From Acidobacteriota bacterium (GTDB lineage: Bacteria > Acidobacteriota > Blastocatellia > Pyrinomonadales > Pyrinomonadaceae), in contig JAEZJR010000096.1 of the NCBI GenBank assembly GCA_023415725.1, forward strand, positions 1-13,089: a stretch of 13,089 bases of DNA, written 5' to 3'. The notes below the pieces were generated by a model. It saw only the letters and a program-made list of their open reading frames with translations. It did not search any database and was not told where the DNA came from. The position numbers and the translations under genes are program-made. Within the stretch, counting starts at the first letter, position 1, and the number at the start of each line of letters is the position of its first letter. Shown here piece by piece: positions 6,612-13,089 of the stretch.

Positions 6612-7817
6612 TTAGAAAATGCTTAGCTTGATTCGCAGATATTTGCGGGGGTTTTGTCGGAAGTCGTAGATCAGTTTCGTACTTTCGCTTGAGAGTTGAT
6701 TGACGTTCGAGGCCGTCTGGTTGAGGTTGTTGTAGAGCGTCTCGTCGGTCACGAGGCGCCCGAGCGTGCCTTTGCCGGCGCGGGCGTCACCCAGGATGAG
6801 GTCGAGCTTTTCGGCGGTCGAGTTGAACTTCGCCAGCGTATCGCGTGCATTTTCGTAAAGCTGCTCGTCTTTGAGGAATTTTCCTGCGCTGCCATTGCCC
6901 CCGACGAGATCCGTAGTGATCAACTTCAGGTCGTCGACTATAGTGTTGAACTTCGCCGCGGAAGTTCGGAGGTCAATGATTGCCGCCCGGGTTTCGTTAT
7001 ACAGCGCATCATCGGTGACGAATTTGCCAGCGGTCCCTTTGCCAGACTTGATGTCATTGGAGATGGACTCGAGCTGAGTGACTGTGCGGTTGAGGCTGTT
7101 ATACAATTCGGGATCGTTCAGGAGTTTCCCCGCGGTGCCCTGTCCCTGATTGACCTTATCCAGGGTGGTCTGCAGTTTTACGACGGTAAGGCGTGTTTCG
7201 GCCACTGCAGTATCGAGGTTTCGATACAGTGACTCGTCATTGACGATGCGACCCAAAGTGCCTTCCCCGGCGTTCGCTTTATTCAGGATCTCATTAGCGG
7301 GAACGGCGAGCTTGTTGATCTGTTGGAGGAGCTCGTTACCGGTCTTCGTGAGCTGGTTCATCGAGATCGCATCGCGCGACTCGAGAACGTGTCCTTCCTG
7401 TACCGGTTGACCCTCAGTGGAGCCGGGCGTAATGTTGATCAGCTTATCATTGGCCAGTACCGAAACAGCGATCAACTGCGCAGTGGAATCGGTGCGGATG
7501 CGATCCGTGATGGGTCGCCCGTTGAGTTCGCTCGTCACGGCCATCACCGCTTCGATCTTGGCGTCCTCCGGAGAATCGGGTGGGAGCAGCGTCACGCTTT
7601 CCACTTCGCCGATACGCACGCCCGCGATCTGCACGCTTGAGCCTTCGCGAAGCCCGTCGGCTGCCGCGAAGCGCGCCTTCAGCCTGAGTTTCTTTTCAAA
7701 GGGATTGAAGTCGCCCGATGAATTAATGATCAGGAACGCCAGCACCGCGAGCCCGACGAAAACGAATATCCCGACTCGCAGTTGGCTGAAGGTTAAACTT
7801 GGTTTCGTTTGGACCAT
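6612..7817 (-). CDS. MCE-domain (MlaD-like) lipid transport protein with five tandem repeats
   Basis: This is the membrane-anchored periplasmic substrate-binding part of an Mla/MCE lipid ABC transporter. A single N-terminal membrane helix (about 14-31) is followed by the MCE domain (about 42-132), with the family segment GLREGSSVQIAGVRIGEV (55-72). The rest of the 401 residues is predicted helical and carries five copies of G-x-G-[TS]-x-G-[KR]-x(4)-[DE]-x(2)-LY, beginning at G184, G225, G259, G307 and G348. Spacings are 41, 34, 48 and 41, all differing by multiples of seven, as expected if coiled-coil heptads separate the repeats. The C-terminus ends NPRKYLRIKLSIF. E. coli MlaD (183 residues) lacks this extension. 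The ATG directly abuts the mlaF stop (TAGATG), with GAGGAA as ribosome binding site. Confidence 0.9.
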   Translation of the reverse strand: MVQTKPSLTFSQLRVGIFVFVGLAVLAFLIINSSGDFNPFEKKLRLKARFAAADGLREGSSVQIAGVRIGEVESVTLLPPDSPEDAKIEAVMAVTSELNGRPITDRIRTDSTAQLIAVSVLANDKLINITPGSTEGQPVQEGHVLESRDAISMNQLTKTGNELLQQINKLAVPANEILNKANAGEGTLGRIVNDESLYRNLDTAVAETRLTVVKLQTTLDKVNQGQGTAGKLLNDPELYNSLNRTVTQLESISNDIKSGKGTAGKFVTDDALYNETRAAIIDLRTSAAKFNTIVDDLKLITTDLVGGNGSAGKFLKDEQLYENARDTLAKFNSTAEKLDLILGDARAGKGTLGRLVTDETLYNNLNQTASNVNQLSSESTKLIYDFRQNPRKYLRIKLSIF

Positions 7818-8717
7818 CTATTCCTCTTCGCTCTTACCGTAAACGAAATTTTGTATGTACGGATCGGTATTCGCCCGAAGTTTCTCGTCGGTCCCGCTGA
7901 AGACCACTTTACCATCCCGCAACATTATCACTTCGGTATTTATGAGACAAAGCTTCTCGCCTTCCTTCTCGAACTCAACTCGGCCTTCCTCGTTCACGAC
8001 GGCGTATTCCGACGAGAGGTATTGAATGTTGTTCATCTCGTGCGTCACGAATATCGACGATACGTCCTGCAGGTCGCGGAGCTTGATGGCGAGTTCGCAG
8101 ATCGTGCGCGCCGTCGGCGGATCGAGCCCTGCGGTCGGTTCGTCGTAAAGGACGATCGACGGGTCGCCGACAAGGGCCCGGGCGATGCCCACGCGGCGGC
8201 GCATACCGCCGGAGAGTTCGTCCGGCATCTTATCTATTGCGTCCTCGAGGTCTACGAACCGCAGCATCCGGCGCACCTCGTGCTCGATCTCCTCCTCGTC
8301 GACGTCCTGCTCGCGCAGGCGATAGGCGACGTTCTCGTAAACCGAGAGGGAATCGAACAGAGCGCCTTCCTGAAAGACCATCCCGACCTTCTGCCGGATG
8401 GGCATCATCTCCTCTTCGGTCAGATGTGTAATATCTTCGCCGTCGATCAATATCTGGCCGGAATCCGGTTTCAGGAGCCCCAGTATCAGGCGGATCGTCG
8501 TCGACTTACCGCCCCCGCTGCGGCCGAGTATGCACTTGATCTCACCCCTTCGGACCGTAAAGCTCAATCCATCGAGGATCACCTTATCGTCAAACGCCAG
8601 ATACACGTCGCGGAACTCGATTACGGGTTTGACGCGGTAGGGGTCATCGACCTGTTCTTCCAGGTCGACGCCGAGCGCGGGATCTTCGACGAGTTTTGCA
8701 TCCGGTTCCAACATCAC
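7818..8717 (-). CDS. Mla/MCE lipid transporter ATP-binding protein (MlaF-like)
   Basis: This is the cytosolic ATPase that powers the MCE lipid transporter with the MlaE-like permease. Visible are Walker A GRSGGGKST (65-73), Q-loop Q116, signature LSGGM (168-172), Walker B IVLYDEP (188-194) with catalytic E193, the D-loop region GLDPPT, and switch histidine H226. Compared with short MlaF proteins it has an acidic N-terminal extension of about 30 residues and an insertion of roughly 25-30 residues (about 236-262) between the switch histidine and the final VIMLRDGKVVFSG strand pair. The start is GTG at 8717, overlapping the mlaE stop as GTGA, or the next codon ATG at 8714; both are equally plausible. 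The mlaD start follows its stop directly. Confidence 0.93.
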   Translation of the reverse strand: MMLEPDAKLVEDPALGVDLEEQVDDPYRVKPVIEFRDVYLAFDDKVILDGLSFTVRRGEIKCILGRSGGGKSTTIRLILGLLKPDSGQILIDGEDITHLTEEEMMPIRQKVGMVFQEGALFDSLSVYENVAYRLREQDVDEEEIEHEVRRMLRFVDLEDAIDKMPDELSGGMRRRVGIARALVGDPSIVLYDEPTAGLDPPTARTICELAIKLRDLQDVSSIFVTHEMNNIQYLSSEYAVVNEEGRVEFEKEGEKLCLINTEVIMLRDGKVVFSGTDEKLRANTDPYIQNFVYGKSEEE

Positions 8718-9484
8718 AAAATTCCGTTCCCGAGAAGGAATTGAAGAGCTTTCGACAAGAAGAAGTCGAAAATGATCACCCAGATCGAAGAGAGCACCAC
8801 CGCATCCGTCGTGGATTTGCCGACGCCCACCGTTCCACCCGAGGTGGTCAGACCTTTGTGGCAGGCAACGCTGCCGATAACAAGGCCAAAGAAAAGCGGT
8901 TTGACGACGCCGCCGATGATGTCTTCCACCTGAATGCCGTTTCTCGCAGAGGCGACGAAGACGTTCACTTCTTGATTGTAGATGGTATTCGCAACGATGG
9001 TGCCACCGATGAGCCCAAAGATGTCTGCCGCGACCGTCAGGATCGGAAGCATCAAGATCAGGGCGATCAGCCGCGGTGCGACTAGCTTGCGGTTGGGGTC
9101 TGTCCCGAACGCCCGCATCGCGTCGATCTGCTGGGAAACCACCATCGACCCGAGTTCGGCCGCGATCGCCGACCCGATACGCCCTGAGACCATCAGAGCA
9201 CTCAAGACGGGTCCCAGTTCCCTAATTAGAGAGGTCGCAACGGACCTGCCGGATTCGTTATGTATGCTGTAGTACTCGAGGGTTGGGAAGGTCTGAAGAA
9301 CGAGTACGCCGCCGGTGAAGAATCCTGTCAACAACACGATCGGTATCGAACCCACCCCGATCAGGTCCATCTGGCGGATCCACTCCCGGCCATAGCGCGG
9401 GTGACTGAACATCGCCGTCAACGATCGCCAAACCAGCAAACTGATACCTTGCAGTTCGAAGAGGAATTTAACGATCGGGTTCAT
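8714..9484 (-). CDS. Mla/MCE lipid transporter permease (MlaE-like)
   Basis: This is the inner-membrane permease of the MCE lipid ABC transporter. The 256-residue protein has about five hydrophobic stretches and the MlaE/YrbE core: FFTGGVLVLQ near 54-63, the RELGPVLSALMVSGRIGSAIAAELG segment and the EQIDAM-like QQIDAMRAFGTDP coupling region. A later segment, GGTVGVGKSTTDAVV, precedes the last helix. It is the first gene of an mlaE-mlaF-mlaD operon; MlaA, MlaB and MlaC homologues are not in the window. Direction of lipid movement cannot be inferred. The 133 bases upstream contain the terminator of the preceding operon; a possible promoter there (TTGTCG-N17-TAACCT) is too weak to annotate. Confidence 0.93.
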   Translation of the reverse strand: MNPIVKFLFELQGISLLVWRSLTAMFSHPRYGREWIRQMDLIGVGSIPIVLLTGFFTGGVLVLQTFPTLEYYSIHNESGRSVATSLIRELGPVLSALMVSGRIGSAIAAELGSMVVSQQIDAMRAFGTDPNRKLVAPRLIALILMLPILTVAADIFGLIGGTIVANTIYNQEVNVFVASARNGIQVEDIIGGVVKPLFFGLVIGSVACHKGLTTSGGTVGVGKSTTDAVVLSSIWVIIFDFFLSKALQFLLGNGIL

Positions 9485-9550
9485 CTATTGCAGGGTTGAG
9501 GTGACGGCAAATTCTGATTTTGTGTAGGTTACAGGAATCCGCCCGAAACG

Positions 9551-9588
9551 ACAAACAAAAGAAGGCCGGTCCCTGCCCGGAACCGGCC
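9551..9588 (-). terminator. Intrinsic terminator of the ECF sigma operon
   Basis: On the minus strand a 10-bp GC-rich stem (9588-9579 with 9573-9564, one G-T pair) encloses a 5-base loop and is followed by the T-rich TTCTTTTGTTTGT. It lies 30 bases after the stop of the LTxxQ protein gene and separates that operon from mlaE. Confidence 0.85.
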
Positions 9589-9617
9589 GCAATCCTCGGA
9601 GGAAGGAAGTGTGCGAA

Positions 9618-10157
9618 TTAGATCTGGTTTCCGCGCTTCGGAAGTTGCCGTATGCGGTTGAGCGGCCGCTGGGCTGGCGGAACCCCGCGTCTGCGCTCCT
9701 GTCTCAATTCCCGGCGTCTGCCGAATTGCTCACGCAATGCCCGAAATTTATTCAACTGTTCGGGTGTAAGTACTTTCCGCAATTCCAGCTCTCCCTGAAA
9801 TCGGAGCTTCGCGACCTCGCCCTGCGCGAGTTGGAAATCACGCAGGCGAGCCGCGACATCGGTCTCGTTGAGACTGTCCGCATAGATCGCCATATCGAGG
9901 GCTCGATTCGCTTCTCGGAGTTTGCGGGTCGCATCCTCCATTAGGGGACGACGTGCCTGGTTCATCCGGCGGATATCCTGTAGCTGCCCCTGCGACAGCC
10001 CCAGCTCCTGGAGCAAATTCGGGCGGCCTTCTTCAACCATGCGGCGCTCCGGCGGAGGGCCCTCGGGGCGGGGATCGCTCTGTGCAGAAGCCGGCAAGGC
10101 GAAAAGCAAGGCCGCCAAGATGGTCAAAAACGATAATTTGGGGGAAAGATATCGCAT
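9618..10157 (-). CDS. Periplasmic LTxxQ-motif protein (CpxP/Spy/CnrX-like)
   Basis: This is a secreted periplasmic protein of the Spy/CpxP/CnrX type, a family of small helical chaperones and metal or stress sensors. The 179-residue product starts with a clear signal peptide (basic MRYLSPK, hydrophobic 8-22, ASA cleavage site near residue 25). The mature part is helical, with LGLSQGQLQDIRRM (52-65) and a downstream LTPEQ (130-134), the family's two LTxxQ-type sites (the first as LSQGQ). The C-terminal 38 residues are strongly basic (13 Arg/Lys, 3 Glu). No obvious His/Cys metal cluster is present. It begins 6 bases after the anti-sigma gene, so it is most likely a periplasmic partner or sensor for that system (inference). 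Its own terminator follows. Confidence 0.82.
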   Translation of the reverse strand: MRYLSPKLSFLTILAALLFALPASAQSDPRPEGPPPERRMVEEGRPNLLQELGLSQGQLQDIRRMNQARRPLMEDATRKLREANRALDMAIYADSLNETDVAARLRDFQLAQGEVAKLRFQGELELRKVLTPEQLNKFRALREQFGRRRELRQERRRGVPPAQRPLNRIRQLPKRGNQI

Positions 10158-10163
10158 ATCAGA

Positions 10164-10898
10164 TTATTCCATGTCCTTTGTGTCGAGGTCGTCGAAGATG
10201 TCAGAAAGCCTGAGGCTGTCGTCCTGGTCATCTACGTATTGCCCTAGGGTGGGTGAATTCTGGAGACTCTCGCCGGCGCTTGAGGGGCGGGTCTGGCTGG
10301 TTACCGGCGGTAACTTGGGCGCAGTCCCTGCCCGTGTGACGGCCTGCTTTCGCTGCGGAGTAACTCGCCGACTCGCCGGTTGGCCCTGAGTAGGTTCGTC
10401 AACGGGTCTGGCCGGCGGAGCCTCAGGCAGCTCCTGGGCCTCATTCGAAATTGTCGAAGGCGCGACTTGAGAGAAGGAAGGTGCCGGTCTGATCTCCCGC
10501 TCCGGATCGTTGCCGGCGATCGTCGCCTCCGGTGGAATATTCCAAAGCGAGACACCGATCACCGCAAAGACGATTACCGCGGCCACACCGCCCGCGAGTG
10601 CCCATCCGTTCCAGGCGAACGCGGTCCTGATACCGTCAAACCATGCCTTTTTAGCAGTTTTGGTTTCCGTGGGAATAACGAACTTCGGAGTGGCCATGGG
10701 GGCGAATTCGACAGATTTCCATTCGAATACGGAGTACCTCGAGACGGCGAGTTCGGCGAACTCGTCGATACATTCGAAGCAGCCCTGCATATGGGTCTCG
10801 AACCTCTCACGGCCATCCGGCGAAAGCTCGTCGCAAAGGTATGCGAGCATCTCTTCACCATGCGAGCACGAAAATTTGGTCCCGTCCTTCATTTCCAT
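10164..10898 (-). CDS. Membrane-bound zinc-finger anti-sigma factor
   Basis: This protein probably binds and holds the ECF sigma factor encoded directly upstream. The N-terminal ~55 residues form a ZAS-type domain with the hallmark H36-x3-C40-x2-C43 and additional candidate ligands C11, H13 and C22. A linker leads to one membrane helix (about 97-119). The periplasmic part (about 120-244) is Pro/Ala-rich, probably disordered, and ends in an acidic tail (ten Asp/Glu in 223-244). The ATG at 10898 shares one base with the sigma factor stop (TGATG), and AGGTGG precedes it. Such anti-sigma factors release their sigma by proteolysis or a conformational signal; which applies here cannot be seen. Confidence 0.9.
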   Translation of the reverse strand: MEMKDGTKFSCSHGEEMLAYLCDELSPDGRERFETHMQGCFECIDEFAELAVSRYSVFEWKSVEFAPMATPKFVIPTETKTAKKAWFDGIRTAFAWNGWALAGGVAAVIVFAVIGVSLWNIPPEATIAGNDPEREIRPAPSFSQVAPSTISNEAQELPEAPPARPVDEPTQGQPASRRVTPQRKQAVTRAGTAPKLPPVTSQTRPSSAGESLQNSPTLGQYVDDQDDSLRLSDIFDDLDTKDME

Positions 10899-11476
10899 CA
10901 GACCACCTCCACCGGCAGCCGTTCCAGACGCATTCTAAGCTGCTTCAAGGCTGTATAAAGCCGGCTCTTGACCGTGCTGAGCGGAATCTCAAGCGTGTCG
11001 GAGATCTCCTGGAAGGTCATCTCCTCGAATTCTTTCATCACGACGATCTGACGCAGGTCGGTCGGCAGGGCACTGACCGCTTGGCGAACCATGTTCAGCC
11101 GTTCGGCCTGTTCGGCCTTGCTCCCTGGCGACATCATCGCCGGCGCTACGAAAACATGTTCTTTTTCGCCGCTCGCTTCGTCGATGAAGTCCTCAGAACG
11201 CGTTTTAGCACGTCGTTTGACCGTCAGGCACTGGTTAACGGCGATCCTGTGAAGCCACGACGACACCTTGGCTTCGCCCCTGAACCTATCGAGGTTTTTG
11301 TACGCGGCAATGAAAGTTTCCTGGGCCGCATCGCGGGCCTCGTCCTCGCGGGTGAGCATACCGAAGCAGAGCGCGAAGATCTTACGCTCCCAACGCCTCA
11401 CTATTTCGCCGAACGCGTCGGGGTCCTTAGACACCGCCAATTCGACCAATTGTTCATCCGCAAGGTCCTTGTACAT
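10898..11476 (-). CDS. ECF-family RNA polymerase sigma factor (RpoE-like)
   Basis: This 192-residue protein is an extracytoplasmic-function sigma factor that directs RNA polymerase to stress genes. Region sigma2 covers about residues 21-90, with DAAQETF (49-55) and SSWLHRIAVN (72-81). Region sigma4 covers about 125-182, with the helix-turn-helix EEMTFQEISDTLEIPLSTVKSRLYTALKQL; no sigma3 lies between them. It is the first gene of the sigma - anti-sigma - LTxxQ operon. A sigmaE-like promoter motif about 80 bases upstream suggests it may transcribe its own operon. The ATG at 11476 is preceded only by a weak GAG ribosome binding site. Confidence 0.95.
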   Translation of the reverse strand: MYKDLADEQLVELAVSKDPDAFGEIVRRWERKIFALCFGMLTREDEARDAAQETFIAAYKNLDRFRGEAKVSSWLHRIAVNQCLTVKRRAKTRSEDFIDEASGEKEHVFVAPAMMSPGSKAEQAERLNMVRQAVSALPTDLRQIVVMKEFEEMTFQEISDTLEIPLSTVKSRLYTALKQLRMRLERLPVEVV

Positions 11477-11557
11477 CTACTCGTGCGACCAGCCCGAATC
11501 ACGAGAAATTCTACGCCGAAATGCTCGATCGCGTTAAAGCTCCCCACATTCAACCGT

Positions 11558-11585
11558 TTAGACGGCGTTTTCAGGGAAAAAGTTG
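11558..11585 (-). promoter_or_regulatory. Candidate ECF (sigmaE-type) autoregulatory promoter
   Basis: On the minus strand CAACTT (11585-11580) and GTCTAA (11563-11558) are separated by 16 bases. The E. coli sigmaE consensus is GGAACTT-N15/16-GTCtAA, so the AACTT core, spacing and -10 all fit, while the leading GG is not matched. A start point near 11551 would leave a leader of about 75 bases before the sigma gene. Motif match only. Confidence 0.5.
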
Positions 11586-11631
11586 AGATTTTTCCTTCGG
11601 TAGCCCCGCGTGTTAGTTAGAGGTTAGATTT

Positions 11632-12492
11632 ATGTCAGAAGCCAAGTTAAGAACCCCGAATCTGCAGGACGCTGAGCGGATCGGACAGATCATCTACCAA
11701 GCGTTCAAGACGATCTCGGAGGCTCATAATTTCCCGCCCGACTTCGCGTCGGTCGAGCCGGCGGTCGGCCTTGCTCAAATGATGATCGAGCGCCCCGATA
11801 TCTATGGAATTGCAGCCGAGATCGACGGAATTGTGGTGGGCAGCAATTTTCTCTGGGAAGCGGATGACGTCGCCGGAGTTGGGCCGATAACCGTCGATCC
11901 GAACGTCCAGAATTCCTCCATCGGTACAATACTGATGCAGGACGTGATGCACCGCGCGGAGGAGCAGGGTAAGTCCTCTACCAGGCTTCTTCAGGCGGCG
12001 TATCACAATCGCTCGCTGGCACTTTACACAAAGCTCGGTTTCAACACGGTCGAGCCGCTTTCCGCGATCAACGGGCCGGCGTTCGAGGTTCGGATGCCCG
12101 GCAGGGAAGTCAGGCCGCTATCAGCGAATGATATCGACGAGGCGGATGATGTGTGCAGATCGGTTCACGGGATCAGCCGCAGGAATGAGATCTTGGATTC
12201 TGTCCAGATAGGATCCGGCCTCGTCGTGACGTATAGCGGCCGTATTACCGGCTACACGACCGGGATCGGGTTCTTCGGCCATGCGGCTTGTGAAACCCAG
12301 GACGATCTGAAGTCCTTAATCGGCTCGGGCCGCGAGATCAACGGTCCCGGTTTTATGCTGCCGACGCGGAACAGCGAGATGATGCGATGGTGTATGGGTA
12401 ACGGTTTAAGAGTTGTTCAGCCAATGACCCTTATGAGCAAAGGCGTCTATCAGGTACCGCGCGGGGCGTTCCTGCCATCGATACTTTACTGA
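11632..12492 (+). CDS. GNAT-family N-acetyltransferase with duplicated domain
   Basis: This is a cytosolic acetyl-CoA-dependent acyltransferase of the GNAT superfamily; the substrate is unknown. The 286 residues hold two parts. The first (about 4-155) is a standard GNAT domain: VGPITVDPNVQNSSIGTILM (83-102) is the strand and acetyl-CoA pyrophosphate loop, with Q-N-S-S-I-G replacing the usual R/Q-x-x-G-x-G/A, followed by the YTKLGF motif (132-137). The second (about 160-286) starts with another GNAT-like opening, REVRPLSANDIDEADDV, and ends as a divergent domain lacking a clear acetyl-CoA loop. Such tandem GNATs usually keep one active site. AGAGG lies before the ATG. It is transcribed away from the ECF operon and ends at a hairpin terminator. 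Confidence 0.85.
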   Translation: MSEAKLRTPNLQDAERIGQIIYQAFKTISEAHNFPPDFASVEPAVGLAQMMIERPDIYGIAAEIDGIVVGSNFLWEADDVAGVGPITVDPNVQNSSIGTILMQDVMHRAEEQGKSSTRLLQAAYHNRSLALYTKLGFNTVEPLSAINGPAFEVRMPGREVRPLSANDIDEADDVCRSVHGISRRNEILDSVQIGSGLVVTYSGRITGYTTGIGFFGHAACETQDDLKSLIGSGREINGPGFMLPTRNSEMMRWCMGNGLRVVQPMTLMSKGVYQVPRGAFLPSILY

Positions 12493-12498
12493 TCAAAG

Positions 12499-12527
12499 AA
12501 AGGCGGCGCATTAGATGCGCCGCCTTT
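12499..12527. terminator. Bidirectional intrinsic terminator, convergent genes
   Basis: A perfect 12-bp stem (12499-12510 with 12516-12527), with GGCGGCGCA at its centre and an A3/T3 base, encloses loop TTAGA. It lies 6 bases after the GNAT stop codon and 7 bases beyond the stop of the small membrane protein gene on the other strand, so it can serve both. Confidence 0.85.
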
Positions 12528-12534
12528 GTACTTT

Positions 12535-12651
12535 CTAGCACTTGCCGAGAAGCCAGAAAACCAGGACGAATATCAAGATCGTCGATATGATGCCGCCGCC
12601 GAATTTATAAGCTGCCGCGCCCGCCAGACCACCACGTAAAAGATTATTCAT
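12535..12651 (-). CDS. Small single-span membrane protein, 38 residues
   Basis: The reading frame encodes 38 residues starting MNNLLRGGLAGAAAYKFGGG and continuing into a strongly hydrophobic helix (about 21-35) that ends in GKC. The gene has an excellent ribosome binding site (GGGAGGTAGGAA directly before the ATG at 12651), a TAG stop and a terminator just downstream, which together argue for a real gene despite its size. A glycine/alanine-rich amphipathic start plus one membrane span suggests an inner-membrane peptide. I do not recognise the family. It could be a small accessory subunit, a regulator or a toxin-like peptide; nothing in the sequence decides this. Confidence 0.65.
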   Translation of the reverse strand: MNNLLRGGLAGAAAYKFGGGIISTILIFVLVFWLLGKC

Positions 12652-12818
12652 TTCCTACCTCCCTTGTTCGGTTATGTAATATTTTCGTTCACAAGAACGC
12701 CTTCGGGAGATAGCTGTGCAAACGGTATTCCAAAAACAAGAGGCAACTAAGGCGTGCGGGAGCCGTCCGGAATTCGTTGAGGTTCCGGGTATGAAGTTCT
12801 GTTACTGGACGATCTAGG

Positions 12819-13055
12819 TCAGCGTCGCTGTTCGAGCAAACGTTTCACTTCTTCAAGCAATATGTATGTGGCGCGCACGCCGACGGTCAGGGATTCAAGT
12901 CCCTCCGCAAGATCGTGGACTGAAACTGCAAGGTGCGACCTGAACATCTGTTCTGCTCCTTTCAGGTTTGTCGATTCACTATGTGCCATTCTGGCGTGCG
13001 TTGTCGCCCTACCGAACGAGCTTCGGGCTTTGTCTGTAGGTTTCGGTTCTGCCAT
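12819..13055 (-). CDS. Small protein of unknown function, 78 residues
   Basis: I do not recognise this protein. The start chosen is the ATG at 13055 because GGAGGAA (13064-13058) lies just before it; a GTG at 13079 would add eight residues without a comparable ribosome binding site. The first ~30 residues are polar and probably disordered (MAEPKPTDKARSSFGRATTH), and residues ~33-78 look like a helical hairpin with regular leucines (AVSVHDLAEGLESLTVGVRA, then LLEEVKRLLEQRR). There is no signal peptide or membrane span, so it is likely cytosolic. No promoter or partner gene is visible at the window edge. The 167 bases between its stop and the 38-residue gene hold only a short inverted repeat (CGTTC-ACAA-GAACG, 12683-12696). 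Confidence 0.65.
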   Translation of the reverse strand: MAEPKPTDKARSSFGRATTHARMAHSESTNLKGAEQMFRSHLAVSVHDLAEGLESLTVGVRATYILLEEVKRLLEQRR

Positions 13056-13089
13056 TGTTCCTCCAACGACCGGTGACACGGTCTAAAGG

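Noticed and set aside
7809..8744. 311-codon open frame on the plus strand
   Set aside because: It lies fully opposite the MlaF-like ATPase gene, whose protein has all ABC motifs; the plus-strand translation has no recognisable domain.
9500..9550. Promoter for the mla operon (TTGTCG-N17-TAACCT on the minus strand)
   Set aside because: The -10 matches only three of six consensus bases; too weak to annotate.
10841..11620. 259-codon open frame on the plus strand
   Set aside because: Antisense to the ECF sigma factor gene, with no family features and no ribosome binding site; a shadow of high-GC codon use.
12683..12696. Inverted repeat GTTC-N4-GAAC as a LexA/SOS box
   Set aside because: The Gram-positive SOS box is GAAC-N4-GTTC, the opposite orientation, and no damage-response gene is next to it.

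Overview
The window looks like a chromosomal stretch of a moderately GC-rich, diderm (outer-membrane-bearing) bacterium. Gene density is high, and tRNA-Leu carries an encoded CCA. An MCE/Mla-type lipid transporter and an LTxxQ periplasmic protein imply a Gram-negative envelope. The N-acyl-ornithine carbamoyltransferase, the mlaE-mlaF-mlaD order and the protein flavour suggest an Acidobacteriota-like lineage (perhaps Blastocatellia), but that placement is inference only. I see no phage, IS element, integrase or CRISPR array; this is ordinary chromosome with some unusual content.

Layout. (1) 1-853, plus strand: the 3' end of tpiA, then secG and tRNA-Leu(GAG), closed by a strong bidirectional terminator. 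(2) 886-6439, minus strand: a tightly packed arginine operon read argR - P-loop NTPase of unknown function - argC - argD - argF'-type carbamoyltransferase - argB. Each of its five junctions can be read as a 4-bp ATGA overlap. In front of argR lie a sigma70-like promoter and a 31-bp palindrome covering its -10, a good candidate ArgR operator. (3) 6510-6599: two related, perfectly palindromic repeats. (4) 6612-9484, minus strand: mlaE-mlaF-mlaD, a three-gene lipid (MCE) ABC transporter. The MlaD-like protein has five tandem G-x-G-[TS]-x-G...LY repeats whose spacings differ by exact multiples of seven residues. (5) 9551-11476, minus strand: ECF sigma factor, zinc-finger anti-sigma factor and a periplasmic LTxxQ (CpxP/Spy/CnrX-like) protein, an envelope-stress or metal-sensing module ending in a terminator and preceded by a sigmaE-like promoter candidate. 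(6) 11632-13055: a two-domain GNAT acetyltransferase (plus), a convergent terminator, a 38-residue membrane peptide gene (minus) and a 78-residue protein of unknown function (minus).

How it works together. argC, argD and argB give the acylated-intermediate route from an N-acyl-glutamate to N-acyl-ornithine. The carbamoyltransferase belongs to the N-acetyl/N-succinyl-ornithine type rather than classical ArgF, so the operon probably makes an N-acyl-citrulline, which needs a deacylase encoded elsewhere. The residue at the known specificity position is Thr, neither the Glu of the acetyl enzyme nor the Pro of the succinyl enzyme. The main candidates for something undescribed are the P-loop NTPase locked into the arginine operon, the unusual carbamoyltransferase, the heptad-spaced MlaD repeats, and the sigma/anti-sigma/LTxxQ trio, whose two periplasmic tails carry opposite charge. 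No stretch over 300 bases lacks a gene.
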